From NCBI GenBank assembly GCA_028274465.1, contig CM051456.1, forward strand, positions 6,511,545 through 6,575,544: 64,000 nucleotides of DNA, given 5' to 3'. The DNA is from Plantago ovata. Lineage: Eukaryota > Streptophyta > Magnoliopsida > Lamiales > Plantaginaceae. Positions 12,406 through 25,252 of the stretch are shown piece by piece. The notes below the pieces were generated by a model. That model was given only the letters and a program-made list of their open reading frames with translations, ran no database searches and was not told the origin of the DNA. Position 1 is the first letter of the stretch; every line of letters starts with the position of its first letter. The position numbers and the translations under genes are program-made.

Positions 12406-15069
12406 GCTACGTTTTTTTTTAAAATCATAATTGTGTGTTGGCATTTTTAATAGTTAATTGAGTATCAAAGAGTCTCACTATTAAAGAGTCACTGTTATTA
12501 TTAGTGCAATCAACTTCAAATATATTAACTAAATAAATAGAGTTTAATATACCCTAGAGTCTATAATTAAAGTAGGCTCGACCAATGGTAATATAATTCA
12601 AATAATTACGTATTCCTTTTTGTCAATTTATAAAAAATGTTTATGTTTTGTTTGGCATACTTTTGTAGCAGAACTTTATCGTAAGTCGTACCATTAAAAA
12701 TTAAACATCAACAACCTAAAAACAATGATGGAATTTAGCTTTCACTTTTTAGTTTATATTTGCATGCACTTTGGTTGCCAAATCCTACATTAAGCTTAAA
12801 AGTCGAATTTTGATAAATAAAACTGTTTCTCAAAAGCCAATAACTTCTACTTCTCCAGAACCACAATAGAAGACGGTCATTAAGGAACCAATCCAATAAA
12901 AATCAATTGCCTCTACACACTAATTAGAGAAGTATTGCAGAGCGACGCCATATAGTGAAATTCTTCTTAGCCATAATGCCATATATGAACAGATTTTCCT
13001 CTGGATAATGGCCGCTCATCTTCCTAATAACCTCTGAACGACGAGCATCCAGCTATGCCATCATATCTTAGAAATAACTTTTGTTTTACCAATTTGCAAA
13101 TACCTATATACAGAAATGTCACCCATCAAAATCAAATACCAGTTTTCCCCAGTTTCCTTGTCAAGCACTTACTCGGTTTTTCAAAGTAGTGTTATGTGTC
13201 TTCCTATTTTTCTGAACAAGGAACATGACATATGAACAAACAAGACCAGAAATCAGGTAAACAAGTTCAGACAAACACCTTTCAAATCCTACGAAATCAA
13301 ATTCGTACTACATATCTATTAGCAACTTTCAATGGATCAAAGAATTAACTCATTAATACATACAAGTCCTACATTATATAAACCAATGCTCAAGCTTTCA
13401 ATATAGCCTAGCTAGGTGCTTGACGAGAATAAATAAATTTATTAACTTAATTTTTTTTCTTTTAAGCATAGTACAGAAAGGCAAAAGCAATCCATTGAAA
13501 AAAACTACAGTCCATGATTATCACCTCAACAGTAGCTCTAATAATGCTTTAGTTTTCGGAGCAGGTATGGAAACAAAAGAATCATCAACCACTGATCATC
13601 TTTCTGAATACAAAAACAGTTCGAACACTACATGTAATTTCACTATATATGCAACACTAACATCACAATTCAAGATATCCTAATGATACAAGTCACCATA
13701 TTTGTCATGTCCATAACTAAGCAATTACATTTTCTATCAAACTAAACAAGAATCCAGCTCCCTTCCACTCACCAGACAGGAAAATCAACGCAAGAGTAAA
13801 GAAATCCCTTGCACAAGCGCAATACTTATATATGACAGATAAAATATCATAATGATCAAAATCAACAATTTCTTATTTCCAATTTCGAGCAACCTAAATA
13901 TTTTTGCATAGTTTATCAAACTGAACTACAATTCACCTTAATGCCATTCACCAGACAGTAAAAATCAACTACAATAAAAGCTTGTGCTACCTTTGGATGG
14001 TTTGGATGTACTTGTTGGGAGAATACCACGATTATGCAACGATTATGCAAGGAAGAAACAAGTCACGATGTAAGGGCGATAATTCTCTGTAATCATCATT
14101 AACTAATTCACATGAAGCAAAGTTGCGGAAGCTCTAAATTTATTAACCAAAAATCTCTTTATGCAAACAATTTACATAAGAGTGTAATTCAACATACCTA
14201 TGGAAAATGTTGAATTTTCCGGGTTTCAGATTAAATTGACTGATGACATCTAATACATATATAGCATATAATAAGATCATATTGAAGCATAATTAGTGTA
14301 ATCCAACATACCGATGGGAGATATCTACAACTCCGGTGACTGTGAAGATGAACGGTCTTTGAGCCCAGATCTCTCGCGCAAAAGGATAGAGGACGAAGAG
14401 GTGGTTTGCAGACTCCTCTGCGGCATTTCACAACTTACAAATGTTCATTACAGATTCATGAATGCTCTTCCTGTTCTTTAAATTGTCAGCTGTTGGTAAT
14501 CGGTTCCCAACCAACTCCTAAACAAACGCATTTACTTTCAGATGTTCCAATTTATTCCAAACAATTTGCTTCCAATGAATGTACAGATTCTCAACTTGCT
14601 CCACACCCAACCTGTTCACCGGAAGCCAAGTCACTTGCATTTTAATGCTGCCACCAGTCGAAAGCCACGTATCTTTTGATCAGTTGTAGTCACTTTCCTG
14701 CTGCAAATCAATGTATAAAACCCAAGAGTTGTACAACTGAAGCAACTGAAACAGATTATGCTAAATATCACAGGTGGAGAAATAATTACAGTATCTCACA
14801 TATATATAGCAGTATAGCTAGAGTGCAAGTCCAATGATATAAGTATGATTTAAAATCTCATCCAGATTCAGCAATTACAATTTTAATTAGTAGAACATAG
14901 TTTAACATACTCTCACGATGAGACCCAAATTTAGAATACCTAGGCATGAAAAAGGTCTCTTCTCTAGAATCTCGAATCTCGAATAACATTCATTCCCCAA
15001 TTCAACAACGCCGTAACCTCAAATTATCAACACATATCATAATCCTAAATTACCTAGTAAACACTAACC

Positions 15070-15127
15070 TCTGGAATTCATGGGCTTGGCCCTCTTTTAT
15101 CAGAATTTGCTTTTCTCAAGTAAGACT
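15070..15127. repeat. Internal direct repeat, copy 1 (partner at 16549-16610)
   Basis: The words ctctggaattcatg and gcttggcc...cttttctca recur with few changes about 1.48 kb downstream inside the same insertion. This could be an internal duplication or two captured copies of one fragment. Confidence 0.65.
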
Positions 15128-16548
15128 TGGTGGAATTTGAGCTCTCCTAGAAGCCTAGAACTCTAATGTTTAAATATGAAACAAAAGATTACATCCCATA
15201 GGCATATTACTTTCTAATGTGACTTGTTTGTCATTATAAAGTTATGTTACATTAACACTTGGAATGAAATGTAACTATGCATACAAAGCTATATGAAATT
15301 CAACTGCTGCCGTTGTTTATTCTACTATGAAAAAGTAAAGTGTCCTTTAGGCTTGTGATGACATTATGGAACCATTCTTCCCTTTTGCATCTCCATTCAT
15401 TTTATTAGTACCTGAAAGTGGTCGTATCCCATTACTGGAACTGCGAAACAGGGAACAATCACCTCTAGCAACTGGGATTGCAAGTACTCACTACCAAAGC
15501 TGCTTCCGGACAGATGCCCAATTCCTGAGCTTGAATAGCAGCAGCAATACTGCTTGGTAACTGTGAATTTCCTACTACATTAGCCAATAAGTCTGCAACT
15601 AAACACAACTAATTGATTGTCATGCTAGGTACCTCACCATGTACATCTCTAACATTTCCACATCTACTGCATAATAAAAGAGTTATATTTTCCTGGTTAG
15701 TTTGGCTTTTATCAGAATTTAAAGAAACTAAATAGGCACCAGCAATTAATCCTTTGAGAAGACAAATAGATGATATTACATTTATACAACTATACAATCT
15801 CCTCCCAAGTATACCTTTCTGTACGCCACTTAACTCATTTCTATGAGGAAAGCAAGTTCTTTTGAAGATCAAGCATGAAGTCAGAAGTTTCGGTCAACTA
15901 TTCGAACTTCAACCAAATAACGGATTCACAATCATCCGATCACTACTTACTAAGACGAGTTAAGATTGAAATTTGCCTCATTAACTTTTTAAGAAAATTA
16001 AATTACATTATGCGACATAAAGGTCTAGTTCAAGTAGCATGTTAAAGAAACTTAATACAAAATGTATATCAAAGTTATTATTTTGATAAATTAGGTTGCT
16101 TCAGAAAAAGAAACATGATTGCTTCACCTAGCTATTCAGTTTGAAGCATAATGATCCGGAGCAGATGAAACTCAAAAAGTACAAATTATAGCAATTGGTA
16201 TGTCCACGGCATTATAGTAATGGACAAAAAAACAGTAACCTCACCATGTCTACTACTATCATCAGCCTCACCAGGTAATTCGAACCCATACAAGTCAAAT
16301 GAAAAATGAGCTTACCTTCTAACATTAGCAAGGGTAGGCTCCGGGATCTCTGGCGTGCAACAATATGCGCACGTACTGCCATATACAAACCTTGAGAAGA
16401 GATTATCACATCAAAGATATAAACAATCAATACACTGAACCTGTTAGGTTAATAGGAGAAAAATAAAAATAAGTAGAAACATATGGTAATTCAAGTGGCC
16501 AATTTCTGGGAGGAAAAAAAGTTACCTCACAGAACAACACTAACCTCT

Positions 16549-16610
16549 GGAATTCATGAGCTTGGCCTCTTTTGGTCGGAATCAGGTTTTCTCAGCCCTA
16601 GACTTAAGAC
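16549..16610. repeat. Internal direct repeat, copy 2 (partner at 15070-15127)
   Basis: This is the partner of the repeat at 15070. Similarity ends near the 'ccctagacttaag' segment. Confidence 0.65.
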
Positions 16611-16663
16611 TCCAAAGCCGCTCAACCATCTCACTTCACATCAATAGTAGCCTAAGCAGGAGT

Positions 16664-16771
16664 TTAGACTATACTACTAATCATGATAGACCGTATCGCC
16701 CCAATGGCTAACAAAGATCCATTGTTGTGTAGGTCGAAAAAGAAACTCCAATTCCGCGTTGATGAGGCCAT
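16664..16771 (-). other. Possible captured 5' gene fragment inside the 4.7 kb insertion
   Basis: On the minus strand, a leader containing 'gtttagggtttttcc', typical of plant 5' ends, is followed by ATG at 16771. A 35-codon frame beginning MASSTRNWSFFFDLHNNGS then stops at 16664-16666. It has no recognised domain. The leader-plus-ATG layout suggests a captured first exon, but chance is possible. Confidence 0.25.
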
Positions 16772-17100
16772 TGCATCGACCGGAGATAGAGGAAGGAGAT
16801 GAAAGAGAGTTGATTCCGGAAAAACCCTAAACAAGACTGGTGGCTACTCAGAAACTATTTCTGGTCGAAGAACTTTGCTGGCATAAATTGATTTGGACTG
16901 TAGATGATGAGAGGAGATGAATAAAGAAGAAGAGATAGATAGGATGAAATCAAATATCAAAATAGTAATTTCAAAAGTAAAAAATATTTAATGACACATG
17001 TACGCACCAGATTGAAACTGAATAAGTAAGATTAACGGTTTAAAATTGATTGGTAGGTCAATCAATTGATTGAATCAACAGGCTTAGTATATTACTTTAA

Positions 17101-18447
17101 TCTAATTCAAAAACATGTGGACAGTATAAAAATGCATTAAACACATTACAAATGTTGAAATGTCAAGTACAATTAATTAAGTAAAAATCCTCCGTGAAGT
17201 TGTAATAACCTCAGTTTCACTTTCAATACAAATTTGAAGTTTATAATTTGTCCGGAAACTGTAAAAAATCATATTTTGTTTTATGAACTTTTTTTTATTT
17301 AACTTCAAATTAATTATAATTAATTATGGAAAAATAAATTTAAATTTTACTATAAATATAAAAAATATACTTTCATAATATAATTTTTAAAATTATCTTT
17401 TTCACAAGATAAATTTGAAGTCAAATCGAACTTCTAAAAGTCAACAAAATAATGGAATAGTTTGTAATTTGTTTTCACATTTACTTCAGTAGTATATATT
17501 CTGTAATTAAATTGAAAAGTTTATTTTTTTTTCTTTTAATTATTCTCTAGCAACTCTAAGTTTTAATCGAAAACTTGGAATCTAGGAAGCACGAAAATGG
17601 AAACGGAAACGAAACGAATACGTGAAAACGTCAAAATTCAAAAACGTAGGAAACGGAAACGTGTAGAAAATATTTAATGTTTTTATATATTTAAATATAT
17701 AGTTAATATATAAAGTAATATTTATAAACTTATATACTTCTTAGCGCTTCAAACCAAACAACCTTAGCTTTAAAAAAAAAAAAACTAAAAAAAAAGTTTT
17801 AAATAAACTAAAAAATCATCAAAAAATCCATTAAAAATAAAAATAAGTTGAAATAATTATGTATAATATATGTATTTGTTGAAATATGTGGATTAATCCG
17901 TAATTAGAAGCGCTAAGATTTGAATATGTTGAAATACAAATAACATAATAAGTTGAAATATGTATAATATATGTATTTGTTTGGTTACATTTGAGAAATT
18001 AACAAAATATATTTCCCTCAAATGCATTAGACAACATATAACACATATTATGGACAAAAATAATTAAGTAAAAAATTATCAAATGGGCCAAAAAAACAAT
18101 CCATAAGTTTCCGACAAGGAAACGTTTCCAAAAGATCATTTGAAGTTTCCATACTTCATAACTAGGAATCGAACACTGCACCTCTCCCTTCACCAACCCA
18201 GCTCCCTTACATTAACATTAGAGACCAGCTTATAACTTTCGGTCAGTAGATATGGATGCCTGCACCCGCTTTCCACAAAACAAAAAAGGATGGATCCTGC
18301 CGATCCGGATCGCCACACTGTTCAATTGACAGTTTGAAAATTACACAAACTGTGTCTGTGGTGCCTTCTGTAAACTCTGTTCAGGTCAGTCAGTAAGCGA
18401 AGTTTGTTTGTTGCACAAAGAAAGAGAAGGAACTGGATGTTGAAAAC
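17101..18447. other. Intergenic DNA upstream of JmjC copy C
   Basis: This is very AT-rich sequence. It contains a dispersed GAAACGG repeat (17587-17670, listed separately) and a leader-like stretch from about 18240 to the ATG of copy C. No other gene is seen. Confidence 0.5.
17587..17670. repeat. Dispersed repeat with GGAAACGGAAACG words, copy 1
   Basis: The block runs from 'agcacgaaaatggaaacgg' through 'atacgtgaaaacg' to 'ggaaacggaaacg'. A similar block lies inside the CACTA element at 37187-37257. Two copies in unrelated contexts indicate a dispersed repeat family, class unknown. Confidence 0.6.
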
Positions 18448-21400
18448 ATGGAAGCAACTAAGAAAAGAGTGAATAATTCTCGAGATAAAAGGAAGCTTCC
18501 GGACGATGAGTCCGAGCCCAAGCGGACGGCGAAGAAATACGACGAAAATGTAAGTTCATAATGCTTGTTGTTCGGCCACATTGTTAGAATTCTGCTAATC
18601 TATTTCGTTTTGGGCCTAAATTACTGTTGCTGGTGTGTTAATTGTAAATTGTAATGTCTATTTATTATTTGGTATGGATATTGATTAGGGTAATCTGATG
18701 GAGTCCAGGATGTGTCACCAGTGCCAGAGGAATGATAGAGGGAGAGTAGTTCGTTGCAAGAAGTGTAATACTCGTAATGGTTTAAATTTTAAAATAGGAA
18801 TGGAGTGGCTTCGAAATAAGTTTCAAGCTCATGCTCATAGAGATTTGGTAGAATTTGTCTTAAGCCTTATGAATTCATGAGTAAGATTCCTTGTACTGTA
18901 GTTTTAACAATAGTTTATGGTGTCTTTGACATGGAATTCATTCACGGTTTCTGGTTTAGTGGCTAAACTTGAATGTTGAAGCATATAATATTCTTGTGCT
19001 GTAGATGTTTAATGGTATGTATTGAGAGAGAACTATCGAACTCATGGAGTGGATGCATAATCAGTTTTGTGCTTTTGGAGATGAGTTAGCCACCGTGCTA
19101 TCATTTTATTATTTTATTTTTCTCTCTATGCTTGTCTTGATCACTATAGGTACCTTTGTTCTCTAAAAGTTGTCTATATTCAGGTATCCTCGAATGTCCG
19201 AAGAGGCTTTTGTTAATGTTTGCCCGCTTTGCCTAAACAACTGCAACTGCACGAGTTGCTTGAGGGGTGATAGACCAATTAGGGTTGGTTTTGCTCATAT
19301 CTCAAATTGATCTTTTGTTTCATTTCTCATGTTTTAGTATCTCGTATTGCATTTCCCATCATTATGATCTCTGGTTAAATGTCTGCTCTGATTTTCATGT
19401 TCTTTTCTCGTATGTATTTTCATGAAGGACTTGAGGGATATGCGCTTCAGATATAGTGGATACAGTGATGAAGAAAGAATCCTGCACTCTATATACATTC
19501 TTCAGAAGCTTATCCCTTTTCTTACGAAAACTCCATGAGGAACAGATGGCTGATCGAGAAGGAAATAGAGGCTAAGATACAAGGTACTTCTACATAATTG
19601 GATGTTTGTTTCTTGTACGCTGTTTCTCATTCATTGCATGTGAGATTTATCTGATGAATACACTTAAAAAGGACAAATAAGAAGCTCTATAATATTGATG
19701 GAATTGTGCGAATGCAGTGAAATGAATTTATGGAACCCAGTAACCCACTATCTGGAGCAAAGAGAATCACACTTCCAACATAAAGTTCTACTTAGGTCAC
19801 ATTATGCTAATGATAGTAAACAATTTTATAGGATTTTGCCAGAGAGTTCATGTGCGGCTGAACACGTATTGTATCAAATCATTGCATTGTGCTTTCAAGT
19901 AATGATGTAGAAAAAAGTTACATATCTGTACTATCTAAAATTATTTGACTATGTACATTGTATTTGGTTAGGGATGCCAATTTCAGACATACAGCCTGAA
20001 CAGTTGAGGTGCAGGCAAAGGAACGATACTGGTAGATTTGGTTTATCCTGCCTTTCTTTTTTTCTTTTTAATTTGCTGCTGCATTTTTTCAGCTACAAGT
20101 GGTTCAGATTTTTCATGGAGTAATAATTCTGTGATTTTTTGCAGTGACAATTGTAGAACTTATATTGTTGACTTCCATAGAAACTGCTCTCTGTGCTCAT
20201 ACGATCTTTGTCTTAGCTGTTCCCGAGAGCTTCGAGAGGGACAACTGCAAGGAGGTTATGAGGAAGTCATTGTGGATTATGTAGATTATGGATTTGGATA
20301 CTTGCATGGTATGGGCACTAATCGTCGAAAACCTTGTGATGAAATGGTTAAAGACCAGGGTAATCTAAAATCTAAATGGGTATCTACAGAACAGGGCATC
20401 ATACCATGCCCACCACGATCAGTCGGAGGTTGTGGTGAAGGGACTCTAAAACTAATGTGCATTTACAAGGAGAAATGGGTCTATGAGCTGCTATTGAGAG
20501 CAGAAAATGACAAGAGCGGATCTCGTGGATATGACAAAAAACTTTATGCAGGAGTGCTCATGTTTGAAGAGCTTGAGTGAAAATGTTGATGGTGGTAAAA
20601 TGCGGAGGAAAGCATCTTCCAGACAGGAGTCAGATGATAACTTTATATACTGTCCATCAGCGAAACAACTCAAGAAGGATGATTTGAAGCATTTTCAATT
20701 GCATTGGTCTAACGGCATGCCCATCATCGTCACCAACGTACTAGAGACTGCACTTGGTTTGAGCTGGGAACCCATGGTAATGTGTCGTGCTCTTCGGCTG
20801 TTAAAAGACAAAAATCATGAAAGTCAACTTGATGTGACTGTTCTGGATTGCTTGGACTGGTGTGAGGTAGCTTCAACTATCGTTCATTTGCTACTTTTCC
20901 TCTAGCAGCAGATGTTCACCCTGTATAATCTATGATATAAGTGCATAATTATGGCAAGCAGGATGATATAAGCATCCACCAATTCTTCAGAGGGTATTCG
21001 GAGGGCCTATTGATGTTTATGGGTGGCCACGCATTCTTAAGTTGGAAGATTGGCCCCATCTAACTTATTTAACGAGCGGTTACCTCGTCATGCTGTTGAA
21101 TTTATCAATTGCTTGCCTCTTAAAGAATATACACATCCTCATATGGGTTACCTAAACCTTGCCCGAAAACTACCACAAGGATTGAGTCCACATTTTGGGC
21201 CAAAAGCATATACAGTATTACTTATGGATTGGCTAATGAGCTAGGGCGGGGAGATGCTGTTACAAAACTGCATTGTGACATGACTGATACTGTACGCCTT
21301 TTATTTTGGCATTACAATAAGTTTTTTTCATTTATCTAATAGTGGCTACGAGTTTGTAGCTGTAATTTAGCTTTATTGACTTGTTGACGTCTTTTATCTG

Positions 21401-23570
21401 TGCTATAAGTGTATACATTGATGCATATTCATGAGGTGAGCCTGACTTCTGAGCAGCATTTAACTATAAAACAACTGCAAAAGAAGCATGCTATCCAGGA
21501 TGGTGCAGAATTTTATGGGAAAAAGCGGAAAAAAACATAACAGAGACAATGTTCAGATAAAATTTCCCAGTTGAATGAGAGAAAGTTTTCATGGTCTTCT
21601 ATCGGTGAAGCCAATAACAAAGAAGCTTCTGATCTGGAAAGGAATGTTCACTTGGTGAAAATCAGATGATCAGGCAACCTCGGGAACTCAGTTGTTAGAA
21701 ACAACGGATGGTGACAGTCTAAAATTTACTGTTCATTCCAACTCTAATAAAACTGGTGGAAATTCCTCAGATATAATGGTGATAGATGATATTCCTAAGA
21801 TATTAAGTGATGTTCAGCATAAAGTGGAGCTTCCGAAACTACTGATAGGAACCAAAGGAAGAGTGCAGAACACAGGAAACTAGTAGTACTTCGTCTTCAA
21901 AAGATCTCTTAGAAAGTGTTTCAGATCCTGAAAGTGGGGCTCTGTGGGATGTATTCAGGAGGGAAGATTTACCAAAATTGCAGGAGTATGTAAATGGGCA
22001 CTTTAACGAGTTCAGGCACTTCTGCTGTAATTAGTTAAGGCAGGTAATGGTTCTTATAACGTTATCCTATTTGAAGAATACGGAGGAATTAATTGCAATA
22101 GCTAATGTTTTATGATGTTTATAAAAGGGCAATAACAAAATATCCATTGGTCTGTCACCTGTATAAGCCAAGCTGCTATAGAAAACTTATTTCACTGGAT
22201 CAGATTCACAATGTTTTCGGTACATTGCATGTCTATAAACTTCTGCTACATACCTTTTAGTTTTTAAAATGCTTTATTTGTTGGTGCATCTTATTTCGTT
22301 AATGTGTTTTTAGAACAGAGTTATTCTGCAACAGCATATTTTATTAACATCATAACGTATTCTAGGTTGTATATCCTATTCACGAGGTAACTATTTACTT
22401 AAACATGGAGCACAAAACAAGACTTAAGGAGGAATATGCTCCATATTTCTCTTCCCTGGGTAATTTTGTTTTCTTCGCTGTGTAATATTGATCATTATTA
22501 AATTTATTATTTATGCTTGCACAGGAATTGAGCCATGGTCATTTGTTCAAAAATTGGGGGATGCTGTTTTTATTCCTGCTGGTTGTGCCTATCAATTCAG
22601 AAATTTAAAGGTGTGTGTGCACTATATCTTTTATCTTTCTACTTCTATGTCTACTGTTAGTTACTTGTATATTTTATTTTTTCAGTTTATAACGCCTAGG
22701 GTGATTATACTCGTGCTCGTTCATCTAGGTATCTGAGTCTTGTATAGCATTTTAGTTGTAATGAAATCAGTGTAGGTCTTTAACCAGCATTTAACTCTCT
22801 GCTTTCTGTTTTGACTAACACATCTGTTTGTGTGTTATTGTCAGTCATGCATAAAGGTTGCACTCAAATTCGTCTCACCAGAAAATGTTGGAGAATCTCT
22901 TAGGTTGACTGAGGAATTCCGTCTTCTACCAGAAGGTCACAATGCTACAGACAAGTTAGAGGTATGATTTCATTTATCATTTTTTATTTTACAAATATCA
23001 ACAAATATTCATAATACCTCGAATATTCATATATTTAAAAATATTGATAAGCACGAAATATGATGCAGCTTCATCTTGTAGTGTCCAATTACTCAAGCGA
23101 GTTGTTTATCTGTCAGTTGTCATACTGGAGGCTGGAGATTATTATGAATCTGATTTTTTGCGTTTAGTCTCTGAAGTTATAATTTGTCCTGAAATTACAT
23201 GTAGGCGCATGTGGAATTAGACAAGTAATATTGAAGTGTGAGTTTTTGTTAGAAAATTTATGCCAAATTAGTGAAATTACTATGGTTTGTTATTCAGTGA
23301 CCCTAAATAAAGGCAAATGGTTTTTGTCAATGTGCTAATCATTGAAAGTGGAAATAAGGCTTGGAGAAAAAATCGAGGCATGCAACACCCACCCCAGCTA
23401 TTCCACTATGGCAGTGTGTTGTACCTTGAAATGTTTTTACTCTTTTGAAGGTCAAGAAAATGGTCGTGCATGCAGTAAAATCTGCTGTTGATGGTATTGA
23501 GCACATTGAAAAACAGTGTGCGCGTGTTGAAGAATATCGTGCAAGACACAAGCTTGGACAGCAAAAATAG
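18448..23570 (+). pseudogene. JmjC (KDM3/JMJ25-type) gene copy C, multiply frameshifted
   Basis: It has the same exon order as copy B but starts with a 34-codon Lys/Arg-rich exon (18448-18549) joined to the CHQCQRND zinc exon at 18689. Lesions are many. The zinc exon loses its second half after about 18778. An extra A gives a stop at 19536-19538. A shift near 20515 leads to a stop at 20578-20580. Shifts occur near 21005, 21055 (CCCC for an expected CCCCC) and 21213. A degraded acceptor lies near 21410, with stops at 21538-21540 and near 22034. Late exons (22366-22459, 22525-22610, about 22845-22961, 23450-23570) are intact and end in TAG at 23568. The distal iron-ligand position is Tyr (22590-22592), as in A and B. 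It is more diverged from A and B than they are from each other. Confidence 0.85.
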
Positions 23571-23715
23571 TCACTTTTGTGGGAAAGCATCTTTTTTGGA
23601 CTTGAAGGTGAATATAATCTTCATACTTTTAAATAATATTGTTTCAAGGCATAAGTATTGATGAACTGATCTTGTGCTTAGAATAATGAGCTTAGTTATT
23701 TCTCTATAAAGGATG

Positions 23716-23988
23716 TTCTCTCCGTCCCAGAAAACTTTACCCAGTCACTATTCACGAAAGCATTTTTAAATATTCAAACGAAAATGAGATTATGTTAAAA
23801 ATGTTATGCGGTATGTTATGCGGTACTCTTTTTTTTTTTTTTTTTTTTTTTTTGAAGAATGAGAATGAACTAAATACTGACAATTTAACTATAGTTGAGG
23901 TAAAAAAGTTGTTAGTTTAAGAGATACAGATAATTTTCCGACCAACTCAAAAAGTAAAGTGGGTAAAGTTTTGTGAGACGGAGGGAGT
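23716..23988. mobile_element. Stowaway-type MITE, ~273 bp
   Basis: The left end has 'ctccgtcccagaaaacttta' and the right end has its imperfect reverse complement 'taaagttttgtgagacggag' followed by GGAGTA. This is the CTCCGTCCC terminal motif typical of Stowaway (Tc1/mariner-derived) elements. The interior has a ~28-base T run from about 23829. A related element sits at 62439-62687. Confidence 0.75.
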
Positions 23989-25000
23989 AGAGGTTAGGTT
24001 TAATTTAGAAATGAATTTGTCATCCAATTTATGTTATCCAGCGAATATGAATTTAGGAGAACCTACCGTGTTCATCTAGACAAGATTGGATGTAAATTAT
24101 GGTAAGGAAGGAAGGTTAAAATAATGAATTATCCAAGATATTAACCAAACTAAGCTTTCGGTACACACGGATATAAAAATGTCTCATTTTTCTAAGAATT
24201 TTGATGCTACTAAGTATGATAATGATAAACCAGTATGAGTAAGGTGATGATGTTTGATTTGGACTTGCACTTGCAGCAATGCCTCCACTGGCATGCTTTT
24301 GGAATGCGTCGAGGGGTTTATTTCTGTTTGCGCGTTTTGATGACAACTGTTTATAAATATGCCTGGGAGACATGGGGCTCAAATGTTCTGCCAAAGGTAC
24401 TGCTGGTAAACTTAGAAATATAACCTGCAGCTAAACTATGTGTATCCTGTTAATTGTTGGTGTCCTCTTTGTTACTTTTAGTGAGTGGTCAGTGCAGTTA
24501 CATAACACCTATTACTAATGGTAGTAAAATCGTGCTCATAGACTTGTACATGTGACTGTCTCTGTATTTTTAGTTGTTGATTTGGGTGCTAAACCTTAGT
24601 ATGGTGTATGGAAATGAGTTGTGTTAAAAGAAACCTTTCAATGCTTATTTTTTAATTTCGGGTCTCTGGTAAGATACATGCTTTCTTATGCAAGGTTTCG
24701 GGTTTGAATAGAGATCTTCCTGTTTATGTCTTGATGATGGTAACTCAGTAAATATGTAGAATATAGATATTATAATTGGACTTGTTAATTTACAAATACT
24801 TGTAGCTGGCTGTAGCATCACAGGTCACACCGATGTTTAAAATCCAAAGAAGGATTTTGCATTCCATAGAGAAATTCAATAACATGAATAGAAGAAGTTG
24901 AAAATAAACATTAACAGAAAAATTTTGACGAATCAAATCAGAAAAAACATGTACTCATTATTCCATTAATAAATCTGTTTCTGATTCAATATATAGCACC
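23989..25000. other. Intergenic DNA between the MITE and the NOI-like gene
   Basis: This is AT-rich sequence. Short frames at 24116-24394 (minus) and 24235-24423 (plus) overlap and show no family motif. The right edge is probably the 3' UTR of the minus-strand NOI-like gene. Confidence 0.5.
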
Positions 25001-25252
25001 TTATGCTTCTGCATACTTGGCACTGCAACATAGCCATCTCCTATTGGCATATCGTTTATTGTGATGGATGCTCTGATTGGTTAGCCGGGTCGTGTCTTGT
25101 GATGTGGGTGAGTCGACATCCTTGCCAGCCCTATCTGCTTGCTTTGCGACTTTAGCCTTGCCGAAGATCATTGTATAATCCCCAGCCGCAGCCAGGTCTT
25201 CTACGTTCCATGACCCAAATTTTGGGAGTGCTACGTTTGAGTTTGCCATCAT
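25001..25252 (-). CDS. NOI/RIN4-type small protein
   Basis: This is an 83-residue single-exon protein. Residues 8-33 (LPKFGSWNVEDLAAAGDYTM, then IF-x-KAK) match the NOI domain core LPKFG-W-D/N...YT-IF-KA of the RIN4/nitrate-induced family. These are plasma-membrane-associated plant immunity and secretion proteins, and RIN4 itself is a bacterial effector target. The C-terminal part has RRWLCCS, where family members often carry a cysteine cluster for acylation near the end. Here it sits 8 residues before the C-terminus, so membrane anchoring is only inferred. The start could be either of two adjacent ATGs (25252 or 25249). NOI genes often have an intron after the NOI core. None is obvious here, so a retro-copy or a divergent gene is possible. 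Confidence 0.65.
   Translation of the reverse strand: MMANSNVALPKFGSWNVEDLAAAGDYTMIFGKAKVAKQADRAGKDVDSPTSQDTTRLTNQSIHHNKRYANRRWLCCSAKYAEA

Larger units (their letters stand above)
12376..17100. mobile_element. 4.7 kb insertion between JmjC copies B and C, possible non-autonomous Helitron
   Basis: Comparison with the flank of copy A (about 2575-2620) shows an interruption. The left host sequence ends in ...gtacata and the right resumes at tctaattcaaaa, against an uninterrupted gtacatatccacttcaaaa in copy A. No target duplication is seen and the target step is A|T, as for Helitrons. The left end has the palindrome acacgctacgcgtgt (12391-12405). The right end has the inverted words attgattg/caatcaat about 35 bp from the junction. 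Canonical 5'-TC and CTRR-3' ends are not present, so the class is uncertain. The inside is non-autonomous: no Rep/helicase or transposase is seen. It holds a ~55 bp direct repeat and a gene-like fragment. Confidence 0.6.
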